The translations under genes were made by a program, and so were the position numbers. The notes beneath the pieces are model-generated. The model was not told where the DNA came from. It saw nothing but the letters and a program-made list of their open reading frames with translations, and ran no database searches. This document shows, one piece after another, positions 53,331 to 63,775 of a stretch of 64,000 bases of DNA; positions within the stretch are counted from its first letter, which is position 1; each line of letters begins with the position of its first letter. The stretch is from Plectrocnemia conspersa. Taxonomy: Eukaryota > Arthropoda > Insecta > Trichoptera > Polycentropodidae. The stretch lies in the NCBI GenBank assembly GCA_009617715.1, contig VTFK01000294.1, positions 186,001 to 250,000 of the forward strand. Reading direction: 5' to 3'.

Positions 53331-53712
53331 GATTGTATCGTCCTATTTAATAGCAGGTAGTATAACGGCCTCCACAGCACGTTGCATAAGCAGCTAGAGA
53401 GCTGACTATATTGATGAATGTAAAATTCACCCTAATATTAAGAAAGTCTATGCCTAAATTAGGCTAATAGCCAATTGGCCTAGATGTGTTGTAGATACAA
53501 CCTTACAAGTGGCATACAGACGATGCGTTCGTTCAGCGATAAATAAAAAAACGAATTGGCCGCAAACACGCCCAGTGTCAAAATGATGAACGGTCAGTTA
53601 AAGTGGTTTGGTTTAGAAGTAACCGTAGTAACTGCTATTAAAACCAAAACACGGAAAAAAGTTTAAAATAGCAGGACCTTGGATCATATCTTAGATATTA
53701 ACAGCAGGTTAA

Positions 53713-53881
53713 AAGCGATGTATCTAGATCATAAACATTTGAATCAGGCATTGTAAACATGCCAAATCTTTTGATAATTTCCATGATGAACAAGTTCACA
53801 TAAGCGTTCCCCTCAAGTATATTAATCGGAATCGCTTTAATTCTAAACGAAAGTATGAAAGACTTTGATGTATCGAGTCTA
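53713..53881 (-). pseudogene. Gypsy-like integrase remnant
   Basis: The minus frame 53698-53892 contains KAIPI, then AYVNLFIMEIIKRFGM and TMPDSNVYD. This fits the integrase core of Gypsy-group LTR retrotransposons (A-P... VA..L..E...RFG.P...SD.G..F). Just upstream in another frame, TRYIKVFHTFV matches the usual N-R-Y-I-V---D-F segment, so a frameshift lies near 53843. The SD.G catalytic region is altered. The remnant is short and decayed, and the family call is from recalled pattern only. Confidence 0.45.
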
Positions 53882-55064
53882 ATGTCTATCACTATAATAA
53901 AAGTTAACAGCCATTAACGTGTCACCGTGACGACTCAATCGCTATTGTAATTTTGGTCACTTTTAGCTACCCCCATGGTTTTACATTATGAATGTGAATA
54001 TACACTTTTTATGAAATATTATTTATGGAATATACGCCAATTTATACCGTATCGATTTGTATATTGTCATGTCAAAAGTAAAGTGCCATTAGCTGATAGG
54101 AAGTTTTCAAGTTTTTTCGAGGCGAGAATACAAAAACGAAAATAAAAATAGACAACTTAATTTATGCAATCTGTTATTTATACGAGGGTTCTTCAGAAAG
54201 TTATATATACTAGTACAAAAACAAACTGCTGCTAAATTCTTATAGTTATTAAGGTAAATTCATAATAATTAACGTAAGAACGAATTAAAAAAAAATAAAA
54301 GGTAAATTCATAGTAATTAATGCTTAGAAAATTTTTAAAATAAGTAAAGGGGCATTTTAAATTTATTTTTAGTAAATCACAAAATAAAATACATTCTGAA
54401 CTATACTTTCTAAATATATTTCTTATGTACGTAATGTGTACTCGATATATAATAACGGAAAATTCTCAAATTATATTAGATTGTAATGTGTGCTTTCTGC
54501 AGAAACGGATTTCCAAAGAAATTCATTTTTGAATTCTTCGTCATGCTTTTACGAAATGTATTTTTATAAAGTTTTGTGTGACTATAAGTCACACAAAACT
54601 TACTAGTTTTATTGTATATAATATTGCTAATAGTTTAAAATACATACAAATCCTCACAAATGGTTTTTTGTATGTGTAATTCACTAAAAATAATAATTGA
54701 GTAAATTTATTTTAAACAATATTTTGTAGTAATAAGTACTGACTTATTGATTAAAATAATAACTATACAGTATAGATTATAACAGGCTTTTTAATATATT
54801 TACATTATTTTTTCAGAATTTTTATTTTTTATTATACATATAATATTCTCTATGAGCTAAAGTAGATCAATATTAGAGATTTAATATATACGACATACTT
54901 GATGGAAATTATTAATAATATTATTTATCCGCGAGGATAGGAGAATCTAGGAAAACCTAGTATGTGATGATCGATCAGAATTATAATTACATAATAATCG
55001 CTGATTCTTAACTCTTAGAGACGATAGAAATTTAAAAACACAAACCCAGGTCTATTTGGTTTTA
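53882..55064. other. AT-rich DNA
   Basis: TACGAGGGTTCTTCAGAAAG near 54180 looks like a mariner-type terminus, but no partner end is seen. Confidence 0.45.
54569..54601. repeat. 33-bp perfect hairpin
   Basis: The 15-bp arms AAGTTTTGTGTGACT and AGTCACACAAAACTT flank ATA. Confidence 0.92.
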
Positions 55065-55742
55065 GTCACTACTAGGGATTCCAATCCCGGGCAAAAATTT
55101 TGATCCCGGGATTTCGGTATTGCAATTAGTCGTTCCCGGGATCCCGGGACCAGTCCCGGGATATTTTTCATGTTATTTTATCGATAAAAATAATTTAAAA
55201 TAATTAATACAATATTTTTTTACATCCGTTTTTTATAACGTACAATGTATAAAGTACGTTTAATTTTAGTCTTGGACTTAAAATAGAAAATAATATAATA
55301 AAAATAAAAAAGGGAAGGTCTTATTTATTAATTTGAGAAGATAAAAAATGAACTTTTGACAAGGTATGTATATATGTACATTCATAGACACAATTAATGT
55401 AAAACATTATTTTGGAAAAAACTCACGAAGTAACATCAAAGCATCAAGCGTTTCATCATTTAGCCTTGATCTGATTTTGGTTCCTAAGCAGCCTGCAGCT
55501 GAAAAAGCACGTTCAGACTCACAGCCTCAAAGATTCACAGATGACACGTGCAACTCGCGCAAGTTTGTATACGAAATATAACGATTTTGTCAATAATAAT
55601 TCGATTGTGCTTCATAAATCAATCAATCCAAAAAATTCGGGATTATGTTTTATAATCCCGGGACTCATCGGGTATTGAAAATCGTTCGGGATCCCGGGAT
55701 CCCGGGATCCGGGATCCCGGGATTGGAATCCCTAGTCACTAC
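55065..55742 (-). mobile_element. Internally deleted hAT transposon with 8-bp target duplication
   Basis: GTCACTAC occurs at 55065-55072 and 55735-55742, bounding a 662-bp element (55073-55734). The perfect 19-bp terminal inverted repeats are TAGGGATTCCAATCCCGGG at 55073-55091 and its reverse complement at 55716-55734. Many CCCGGG boxes lie just inside both ends, as expected of subterminal transposase-binding repeats. An 8-bp duplication is the hAT hallmark. The minus-strand interior keeps the end of the transposase (see 55407-55523). Most of the coding region is lost, so it could move only with help from a full-length relative. Confidence 0.93.
55407..55523 (-). pseudogene. hAT transposase C-terminal dimerisation remnant
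   Basis: The minus frame reads CESERAFSAAGCLGTKIRSR, then LDALMLLREFFPK, and stops at TAA (55407-55409). This is the hAT C-terminal dimerisation motif (SERVFS-AG...K-R-RL--E-L-AL-FLR). A TGA lies just upstream in frame (55527-55529), so only the last 38 codons remain readable. The original product was the DDE-type transposase of the element that bounds it. Confidence 0.85.
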
Positions 55743-57968
55743 CCATACCATTGGTCTATCGTATATATAATATAAAAATCGAATGGCTTCAAAAACGAGC
55801 AATAATTAAAACGCAAATCAATTCAATTACCCAATTCAAGAGATGATATCAGTTATTGCACGTTCATTTTAATAAATTGTTAAGATCATTTATTCAGCTG
55901 AGTTCTCAAATTATTTTAATCCAAGAGGATTATCATTTTAAACATATCATTTATGCCAATAATTCCATTGGTATCTTTTTAGTTTAAGTAAATATATCAG
56001 TGGGGATTACTAGTCATATATATATATTCGTTAAAAGCGCAATAATCAAAATGTATGCGACAATCAAAGATTTCGAGTAATTAGCATCCTTAAATGCTTC
56101 CAAAAAAGCTGTTTGACATTATTAAAAAGTCTATTGTATTGATAGTAGATGGAATAGTACAGTTGTTGCCAAATATTCACCTGTTCAAACTATTCTTAAT
56201 AATAATATATAAAAGACGACGTAAATGTACGCGTCGAGAAGATCAAAAAAAATAAACATCCTTTATCTCGACTATGCGTTTATAAGTCAATAAATAGCAT
56301 ACAGCAATAACATTTATTTAAAATACGCTTTTGTTGAGAACTTCAATTAAAAACATCACCATTTACTTCCGACATATGAGAGTGCATCCGAACTAAGCCA
56401 AGCATCGACGGAGAAAGCAGCCGCTTCTCTCTTCGCGTCAACTCTAAACCGATTACAACGTTTAAATTCCAGGGTTTAACCTACGAGATCATCTTCGACA
56501 CTTTATCGTAAGCTTTAGCGATGTACACATTAAATATTAATTTCTCAAGACTTATTTAAGATCTGTTAAATCTAACAATATAACACATTTTTACAATTTT
56601 AAAGATGATCAAATCACATGTACTGTTTATCAGTGTAGTAGGAATTGCTTTAAGAGATTAATGCTTATCTCATGAGAAATTTAAATGTTATATGTGCTCA
56701 TAGATAATATTAATTTAGCAAAAAACGCATTATTGATATTTATATAGACTCGATAATCACGGCCTTTATATTTAAGCTTAAAGTTCATCATTTAAAAAAA
56801 TAATCAATGTTAAGTCTGTCTAGGATTTGAAGAGGAAACACATACATATGTATGTACATATTAAATCATATATGCATTTGAATGTATTATATTATAGTAC
56901 CAGAGAAGGATGTTTGGTACCCTTTGGTTAAAATAGAACTCATGTCTCCATAATAGATGAACTGTGTATCCAAGAACGGCTATCGACGATGTATACGAAG
57001 AGAATTATCCACTACTTCGGACATACATATGTACATACAATATATAAATGTCACTGCGATTTGAAGAGGAAAAAATGGGAAAATGTAGACCTTATAATTA
57101 AAATTATCAGTTGTAAGATTAAAACAAATGTTCAGCATAAGGTCGTACAACTTTTTCAGATAGTGGTAATTATATTCTATAAAAAACATACATACAGATA
57201 TATGTATGTATGTGTAAAAAAGTTTTATTATAATATAATTAAATATCTTGTTAACCTTGAATGCTGGATGTATTTAACTTTGAAGGACATAATACTATTG
57301 ACCTAAAATTTAATTGTTTTTCATATAGTTATGTATATATGTAATTAAAAAACTCTGGATTAACTTATATTTAATAAAAATTAAATTGAAAAATATATAT
57401 TTATTGCATCAAAGCGATTTATTGATTGTTTTGACAGCGGATTCAATTGCTCACCGCTCAGATTCCATTGAACTTTGTCCTTTGGGGCGTAACCGTATAA
57501 ATATAATTTTACTGCAGATCAATCAGAGAAGAGCCATTATATACAGCAACATTATTTTATATCATTATATGTCTTTCGGCAATAGCAAAAAATAGTTAAC
57601 CTGCGACTAATCAGCATTACATGCAATTAGCGTAATGAAAGTAAAAAATCTTACAATCGATTCTCAGAATTTCGGCAATTTATGGTTTACTGAGTAGGAA
57701 ATGATTGTCTTGCAAAAGTTAAAAAAAGCGTAAAAAACAAATCATAACTTCTTCTTTGGTCTTCTGAATTACAACTTGGGGCTGTAGGTGTTCTATGTAG
57801 GTTTAAACCCTAAAAGTTTGTGAATTTAATTTACGGCGCCTTCTAATTTTCCGTAGAGTTGAGGTTAACCCTTAATTAAGTTAATTGTTGTGTGAATCAT
57901 TGTGAGTGAAACATCAATTTAGATATTTACTTGTAACATAAGTCAACTGAATGATTGACTTTAAAATA
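55743..57968. other. AT-rich DNA with a small island
   Basis: The patch at 56380-56520 (GAGAAAGCAGCCGCTTCTC, an imperfect inverted repeat at about 56411) is GC-richer. Frames at 56980-57189 (-), 56989-57306 (+) and 57386-57595 (+) are unassigned. No gene is called. Confidence 0.45.
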
Positions 57969-58071
57969 CAATTAATATTTTAATGCGCATTTTTTTTATA
58001 ATGTTTGTGAGTAATTTATAGTATTGTAGCAATTAATATTTTAATGCGCATTTTTTTTTATAGTATTGTAG
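57969..58071 (+). repeat. Imperfect tandem duplication
   Basis: CAATTAATATTTTAATGCGC through ATAGTATTGTAG is present at 57969-58029 and again at 58030-58071, the second copy lacking about 20 bp in its middle. Confidence 0.85.
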
Positions 58072-58926
58072 CAAGAGAAGACATTAAGGTCAAAAAATGA
58101 AAATGTTTCATTTAAATAGTGGGACAAAGAGCTTTATTGTTAATTTATAAAAACAGGGGAGAAAAAAGCCATTGTGTCGCCGTAGAAATATTTTTCAAAG
58201 CAAACTGACCTTCGCGAAAAACAAAGCCAAAAAAATCTGGATCGTAAATTATTATCTTACCGAAGATATATTATATAAGTATATAGATATATGTAAAATA
58301 AAATGTTTTTTTTTTTATGAACATAGCTGTAAATAAGGAAAATTCTCTGCGGTGCAATAATCGTATATTTTTTGGCCAAGTATAATAAATTCCAATTTTT
58401 TTTAAGATAAACTTGTGTGAAAATGTTTAAGTTTAAAAATTAATAGTTGTATATAATATTTTATGTATAGGATTTTAACTAGAAATTTTAGTAGTATAAT
58501 AAATTTTAATTAAAATAAAAATTACCTTATAAGCAGAGATATATTACTCAGCAATGTATAAGAAACTCACCTAAAAAGATAATAAAAAAACACATTCAAT
58601 TATCAAGTAAATTATAATGGAACGATGATGACTAGGAACTTCGACAAAGTAATAGTATATTATAAGTCTCATATGCACTTATCAAATTAAAGTGAATTAC
58701 CAATAGCCCATTTTATAAATATTTTACCTTCATTGAAACAACCATCGATGATTGTTTGATTGTACATAGATAGGTACATACATTTAAACTGAACAATAGC
58801 CAACAGTCCATCACAAGGTTAAGCGATCAATAAAACGGAAATTCGGTTAAATTACTTGTATTTTATTTTTTACTAATATTTATCATATAAACGAATTTTT
58901 TTATAGATGATATTGTTTGCCCCATT
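58072..58926. other. AT-rich DNA upstream of the glycerol kinase
   Basis: I see no gene. A short mixed patch at 58740-58850 has no recognisable element. Confidence 0.5.
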
Positions 58927-59060
58927 GCGATATAAATTCGCTAATATTTAGATTTCACATTGAATAAATCATAAATAATGGTCAAAATTATAGTTCGTTG
59001 GACTAGTAATTTATGCGTCGGTAGACAGTATTTCTGTTGTACCGACCTATCAGTCGACAT
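58927..59060 (+). promoter_or_regulatory. Possible promoter of the glycerol kinase gene
   Basis: GATATAAATTC at about 58929-58939 is TATA-like. TCAGTC at 59050-59055 matches the arthropod initiator, 31 bp before the ATG, but it is not at the usual distance from the TATA box. The two may be alternatives. The evidence is sequence only. Confidence 0.3.
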
Positions 59061-59085
59061 TCTCGTCCTTTCAATAGAATAAACC

Positions 59086-60588
59086 ATGACTTTGGTTTGC
59101 TCCATAGACGCTGGTACATCGTTCTTAAAAATCATAGTGTTCAAAGGTGTATCCGAAGAGATCATATGCCGCAAATCTGTGCAAACTGAGCTAAAATATC
59201 CACAAGATGGATGGATCGAGTACGACCCCATGGAAATGGTACACGGCATCGAATTTTGCATGAAACGATGCGTGAAGCAAATGAAAAGACTGGATTACAC
59301 CACCAAAGACATAATTACTATAGGAATAGCTAATCAGAGAGAAACGATCGTAGTTTGGGATAAGCACACCGGTAAACCGTTACACAACGCCATTCTCTGG
59401 TCTGATTGCAGGACATCTGAGCTCGTTGAAGAATTATTAAGGAAACAACCAATAAATGGCGATAAATACTACTTCCAGACAAAGACAGGTTTGCCTATAT
59501 CGAATTTCTTCTCAGCCGTCAAAGTCAGATGGCTCATTGACAACATATCGAACGTCAAACGCGCCGTAGAACGAAAAAGATGCTTATTCGGAACATTAGA
59601 CACTTGGATCTTATGGAATTTGTTGGATAGAAAGCATTATACGGATGTTACAAACGCTTCTAGGACTTCATTGATGAACATTAGAACTCTGGAATGGGAT
59701 GAAGAAATGTTGAGCTTCTTTAATATACCTATTGAGATGCTTCCGAAGATTAAAAGTAACTCTGAGATGTATGGTTATGTCAATAAAGGAACATTTAAGG
59801 GTATTCCTATCACTGGATGCATAGCAGATCAACAAGGTTCTCTTATAGGACAGATGTGTTTTAAGAAAGGTGATATTAAAGCAACTTATGGGACCGGTTG
59901 CTTCGTGCTTTATAACACTGGACCAGTGATATGTTTTAGCAACAATGGATTATTGACTAGTGTCGGATATAAGATAGGAAAGGGAGAAACGCATTATGTG
60001 TTGGAAGGAGCTATAGCTGTCGGTGGAGAGGCTTTTAAAAGACTGAGGGATGAACTAGAGATGATCAGCGATTATACAGATATGGAATATATGGCTAAGA
60101 GCGCTTCAGAGCTTGACGATATAGTGTATTTTACGACCATGCATGAACTCTTCGCAACGAATTGGCACAAGCATTCAACCGGAATGTTAAGTGGATGTTC
60201 TGCCTACACCAACCATAACAACATCGTTAGAGCAGCCATGGAGACTTTATGCTTTTTAGTAGTAGATGTAATCAATGCGATAAAAAAAGACACCGGTTCT
60301 GATATCAAATGCTTGAAAGCTGATGGTTCTGCTTCTATGAACGTTTATCTAATGCAAATGCAGACAGATATAGGTGGATTTGAAGTATTAAGATCTATAA
60401 TAACTGAGAACACTAGCTTAGGAGCTGCTCAGGTTGCCATGTGGGGCATCAATATCGATGAACGAGGGAGAGATACCACCTTTCATTTGCCTGAACTGAT
60501 GCTGTGTAAGACCGATAAGGACGCACGTGAGAAGAAGTATAAAAAATGGAAAGACACAGTACTGGATTATAACAATTGGTTTAGTTAA
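59086..60588 (+). CDS. Glycerol kinase paralogue (FGGY family), single exon
   Basis: The family transfers phosphate from ATP to glycerol, giving sn-glycerol 3-phosphate in the cytosol or at mitochondria. The product is 500 residues, the usual full length. The ATG has A at -3. Visible landmarks are the N-terminal phosphate loop DAGTSFLK (8-15), ANQRET (82-87), the LWSDCRT block (104-110), and the first FGGY signature FFSAVKVRWLIDN (141-153). Then come TDVTNASRTSL (186-196), ADQQG (247-251), TYGTGCF (267-273), and the second lobe with DGSASMN (413-419) and KKYKKWKD near the end. Arg85, Glu86, Trp105, Asp248 and Gln249 match glycerol-contact residues of known enzymes. Odd points are Phe141 where Tyr is usual, FLK in place of SSR in the phosphate loop, and Ser415 for the second Gly of DGG. 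There are no introns, so it may be a retrocopy that stayed open. Activity is not certain. Confidence 0.95.
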   Translation: MTLVCSIDAGTSFLKIIVFKGVSEEIICRKSVQTELKYPQDGWIEYDPMEMVHGIEFCMKRCVKQMKRLDYTTKDIITIGIANQRETIVVWDKHTGKPLHNAILWSDCRTSELVEELLRKQPINGDKYYFQTKTGLPISNFFSAVKVRWLIDNISNVKRAVERKRCLFGTLDTWILWNLLDRKHYTDVTNASRTSLMNIRTLEWDEEMLSFFNIPIEMLPKIKSNSEMYGYVNKGTFKGIPITGCIADQQGSLIGQMCFKKGDIKATYGTGCFVLYNTGPVICFSNNGLLTSVGYKIGKGETHYVLEGAIAVGGEAFKRLRDELEMISDYTDMEYMAKSASELDDIVYFTTMHELFATNWHKHSTGMLSGCSAYTNHNNIVRAAMETLCFLVVDVINAIKKDTGSDIKCLKADGSASMNVYLMQMQTDIGGFEVLRSIITENTSLGAAQVAMWGINIDERGRDTTFHLPELMLCKTDKDAREKKYKKWKDTVLDYNNWFS

Positions 60589-60593
60589 ATAAA
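60588..60593 (+). terminator. AATAAA overlapping the stop codon
   Basis: The TAA stop (60586-60588) is followed at once by ATAAAA, forming AATAAA at 60588-60593. If used, the 3' untranslated region would be about 20 bases. Another AATAAA lies at 60909-60914, giving a more usual length. Confidence 0.4.
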
Positions 60594-61299
60594 ACGTATC
60601 GGATATGTGGGTGAGTGGTAGTATTCACGCGACCGGTATTTCGCTATCCGCTTGCATTAATTGAGGTCAATGTTAACAGCCTTTCTCGGAGTTAAAAAAA
60701 ATCGTTACTTAAAAAGTGTTATGTATTTTTATGAAACGCGGACATAGCCTGAGGTGGCTTTTAACTTAAATTTAAATGTTTAACGATCAAGTTCAAGAAC
60801 GTGTAACGCCCTTTGAATACGCTTTATATTTATTTTACGAATTTTAACAATAATTACTCAAAATACTATTTCATGATATAATAATTTTGTAATGATTTGA
60901 TTTTTAAAAATAAACAATTAATTAATGTATGATTTTTTATGTGTTTTCCCAAGCATTCATAATATACACGTGGAAATCTGATACTATCTAGTATAAAATG
61001 TGCGTGGAAAACGTTTCCTGGGTTACTCATATTTCTACCGTTACGAACGACGTTTTGCAAATTAAAAAATAACGTTTCTTGCGTGCTTGTGTGTTGTTCT
61101 CAAACTGTACAATCTTATTTAAAAAGTATTGCTAAATCACAGATAAAAAATATGTATATATACACCACGTATACAAACTAATCTTGCGGTTGTAACTATC
61201 AATAATCATGAACAACAAAATTTTGATTTGTTTTTACAGTTATGCAATAAATACAAACATAAACAGTTTTTAGATATGACACAAAATTGTTTTTAATAA
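60589..61299. other. 3' flank of the glycerol kinase
   Basis: A mixed patch at 60600-60700 (ACGCGACCGGTATTTCGC) is followed by AT-rich DNA. AACGTTTCCTGGGTTACTC occurs near 61007. No second gene is seen. Confidence 0.45.
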
Positions 61300-61640
61300 T
61301 TGATTATCTTCTCGTGGTTTTAATTTTAAGTAGTGTGAGAAAATCTATGATAAAAATATAGGATACTTTCGTTTCTTGTGATCGAAATTCGCCACGCAAA
61401 GGATCCCTGACCTGATTAGTCGCCATTGACAAGAAATGGGTCGCATTTTTCGAAATAGATTTTCCTTGTAAATGTGACTCGAAGAAAAATTTCATTGAAT
61501 CACAAATATTGGACGTTAAAAATGAATCTTCTGGCGAGATTTCACGAGTTTCAATTCCAGAATTTCTGAGAACCGTAAATTGATACAAAGCCAAGGCGAG
61601 AAGTTTCGAATGAATAATATACCGAGAAAACACAAAGAGT
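61300..61640 (-). other. Island with an unassigned 109-codon minus frame
   Basis: The frame at 61304-61633 is the longest unassigned non-repetitive frame near the kinase (ends KVSYIFIIDFLTLLK, and contains CDSMKFFFESHLQGK). Its composition is less AT-biased than its flanks. No domain is recognised. It could be an exon, a pseudogene or non-coding. Confidence 0.25.
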
Positions 61641-62214
61641 ATATCACAAACAAAAACAAACAGTATATTGACAAACTATGTATATTTTTAATATATAAAA
61701 GCAAAATAAATAATTGTCATTATAACAAATTAAAATATAAATTCATTAAGATATAAATTTAGTTGTGTATATGTTCTGTTATAAATGTATATAAAATACA
61801 TATGTTAAAAATAAATTAAAATATTTTAATATATTAAATATAAAATTGTTGTAATTTATAATTATAACTATTAAATCCACATTAATTTTACAACTTGTAA
61901 ATATAATGTTACAGAGAGTATTAAATTATTTTATATACATATTTTTATCTTTTCAATTACTTCGTTAATTAATATGTCAGTCATTTAAAGGTTCTACGAA
62001 TTTTACAAAATATTTCAAGTGTTCATTCAAACAAACAAGGCTTTAAATTGTTGATCAATCATATTCTAAAGCACTTTTCAGCAGTTTAATAATAATAATA
62101 ATAATGCTTTAACACAATACAGTCCGTGCGGTAACGTCAAAGGAAAATTCATAAAAAAAAATTTATTAAAAACGTTCTCTGCATTTTAATAAAAATAAAT
62201 ATAAATTGGTTATG
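61641..62214. other. AT-rich DNA
   Basis: An (AAT)n run lies near 62088-62105. I see nothing else. Confidence 0.6.
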
Positions 62215-62395
62215 CCAGAGACAAATAATGCTTGACTGAAACACACTGTGGTTGTGCTACCGGACTCGAACCGTTGGCGCAAGCATGGTACACATGTTGC
62301 GTCATCGGCCTTTAGTGGTTGCCCGGGCTATGGAACACATATTGTGCCATTGGACTATATAGTGTCAATAAGAGGACGAGAGTGGAACATAATTT
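62215..62395 (-). mobile_element. tRNA-derived SINE with stretched head
   Basis: On the minus strand GGTTCGAGTCC (plus 62262-62272) is a perfect B box, and TAGTCCAATGG (plus 62347-62357) fits an A box. They are about 75 bp apart, wider than in a tRNA. Between them two similar segments (CACAATATGTGTTCCAT and CGCAACATGTGTACCAT) suggest an internal duplication. The parent tRNA cannot be named, and the ends are approximate. Confidence 0.5.
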
Positions 62396-62689
62396 ATATA
62401 ATTTTAGATTTAACACCTTCACAACGTACCTTTATTCTATTCAAAAAGTTAGTGCCATCAACTTATAAAAATAAAAAAAAAAAATATTAGACAAAAAAAT
62501 TGTTTTTAAATAAAATATAATATTAATGATATATGAATTATTATATAGACTGTTTCTAGTATGTTTAATATTTAGATTATTTAAATGTTTTTGAACTATT
62601 ATAATACATATTCTAAACACGTGACAAGAAATCCAAATATTGAAATACACATTATTTCAACTGTGCCTCAATCAATCTCTTAACAGCAA
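62396..62689. other. AT-rich DNA
   Basis: I see nothing beyond an A-run near 62473-62484. Confidence 0.6.
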
Positions 62690-63130
62690 GGTAACAAACG
62701 TTATAGTGAATAATTCATCTAGGGCCAGCTTTCGAGTCGCACAATGAATATTACAAAACACGACCAAGCCAAGATCTTGGACCCTGACCTCAACGACCGT
62801 TCAATGTGAAAATTTCAACACCGAAAAAAATACAGTTAGCTGACAAGTCACGTGCGATACTTTTTCCGCGTCTATTTCTTTTTCACTTTTCGTAGACAAA
62901 TTGTAACGAAGGTGAAAACTTGGTCGTGTGATTCATCCGTTTGTTGAAGCATCGGTTTTTTCAAAAATTACTACACCGGTGTCGGCCGACCGAAGGGGAA
63001 AAACAAATTTTTTTTTGCAATTTCATGAACGTACGTATGCTAATGAAAAACGCGAATGCGAGCGTTCATTCATACGGCATCGTGCGTTATTCAAATTAGC
63101 GGTAAAAATAACGAAAAAAAGATAATACGT
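62690..63130. promoter_or_regulatory. GC-richer non-coding island
   Basis: CCAAGATCTTGG (near 62769) is a perfect 12-bp palindrome, ACACCGGTGTCGGCCGACCG lies near 62972, and TATGCTAATGAAAAACGCG near 63036. The frame at 62928-63125 (+) is unassigned. Confidence 0.35.
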
Positions 63131-63289
63131 AAATCCATATGTGTGTATGTACTTTGAGAATATTCGAGATTAACGCACGTCATTCGAAATCATTAGACTA
63201 TGTCCTATAATTTTAGGCTAAATTGTATGCGAAGTACATGAGTCATATGAATTGAAAAAACGTCGACAGTATAATAAAAAAATATTTGT

Positions 63290-63775
63290 TGTTTCACTGT
63301 CATGTTATTTTTTTTACTAAAATTGTATATATTGCAGTGAAGGTGTTTTACTAGTAAAGGTATATTTTTACTAGTGTACATTTAATTCCACTAATTTGTT
63401 AAAACTGTTTATGTTCAAAAATGAGTGATCTGGTACACGTATTTCCACATAAATTTATTTCATTAAATCAGACAGTTCAAATGTATCAAATAATTGATGT
63501 ACAGTTTCACTGTTCAGTATTATTAAAACTGTATTTGTTTACAAACTCTAGATGGTCAGAGATTCACATAATTGTAACGTCAAAAAAAACCTAAACGAAT
63601 TAACATAATAAAAGTAAAAAAGAAACTATATGGGTTTCATTGATTTGTTTTAGTTATGTTGGGGTATAAACAGAAAATGAACTCAATGTAAAATTTAGTT
63701 TCAGCATATCATTTTACTAGCGCCTATCAGTTAAATTAAATTTTGATAGTAGTAATATATAATATATCAATTGGT
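63290..63775 (+). repeat. Copy C of the dispersed repeat
   Basis: AATGTATCAAATAATTGATG at about 63480 and GCGCCTATCAGTTAAATTA at 63720-63738 match copy B in order. TTTTACTAGTAAAGGTATAT and TTTTTACTAGTG boxes near 63350-63378 resemble the minisatellite unit at 4.7 kb. The middle box (TTAGAACTTTC) is not seen, so an internal deletion is likely. Confidence 0.6.

Noticed and set aside
54180..54202. Mariner-like terminus TACGAGGGTTCTTCAG
   Set aside because: No opposite end, TA duplication check or transposase frame supports it.
58941..59261. 106-codon minus frame across the kinase start
   Set aside because: It is antisense to a clear kinase gene and shows no domain.
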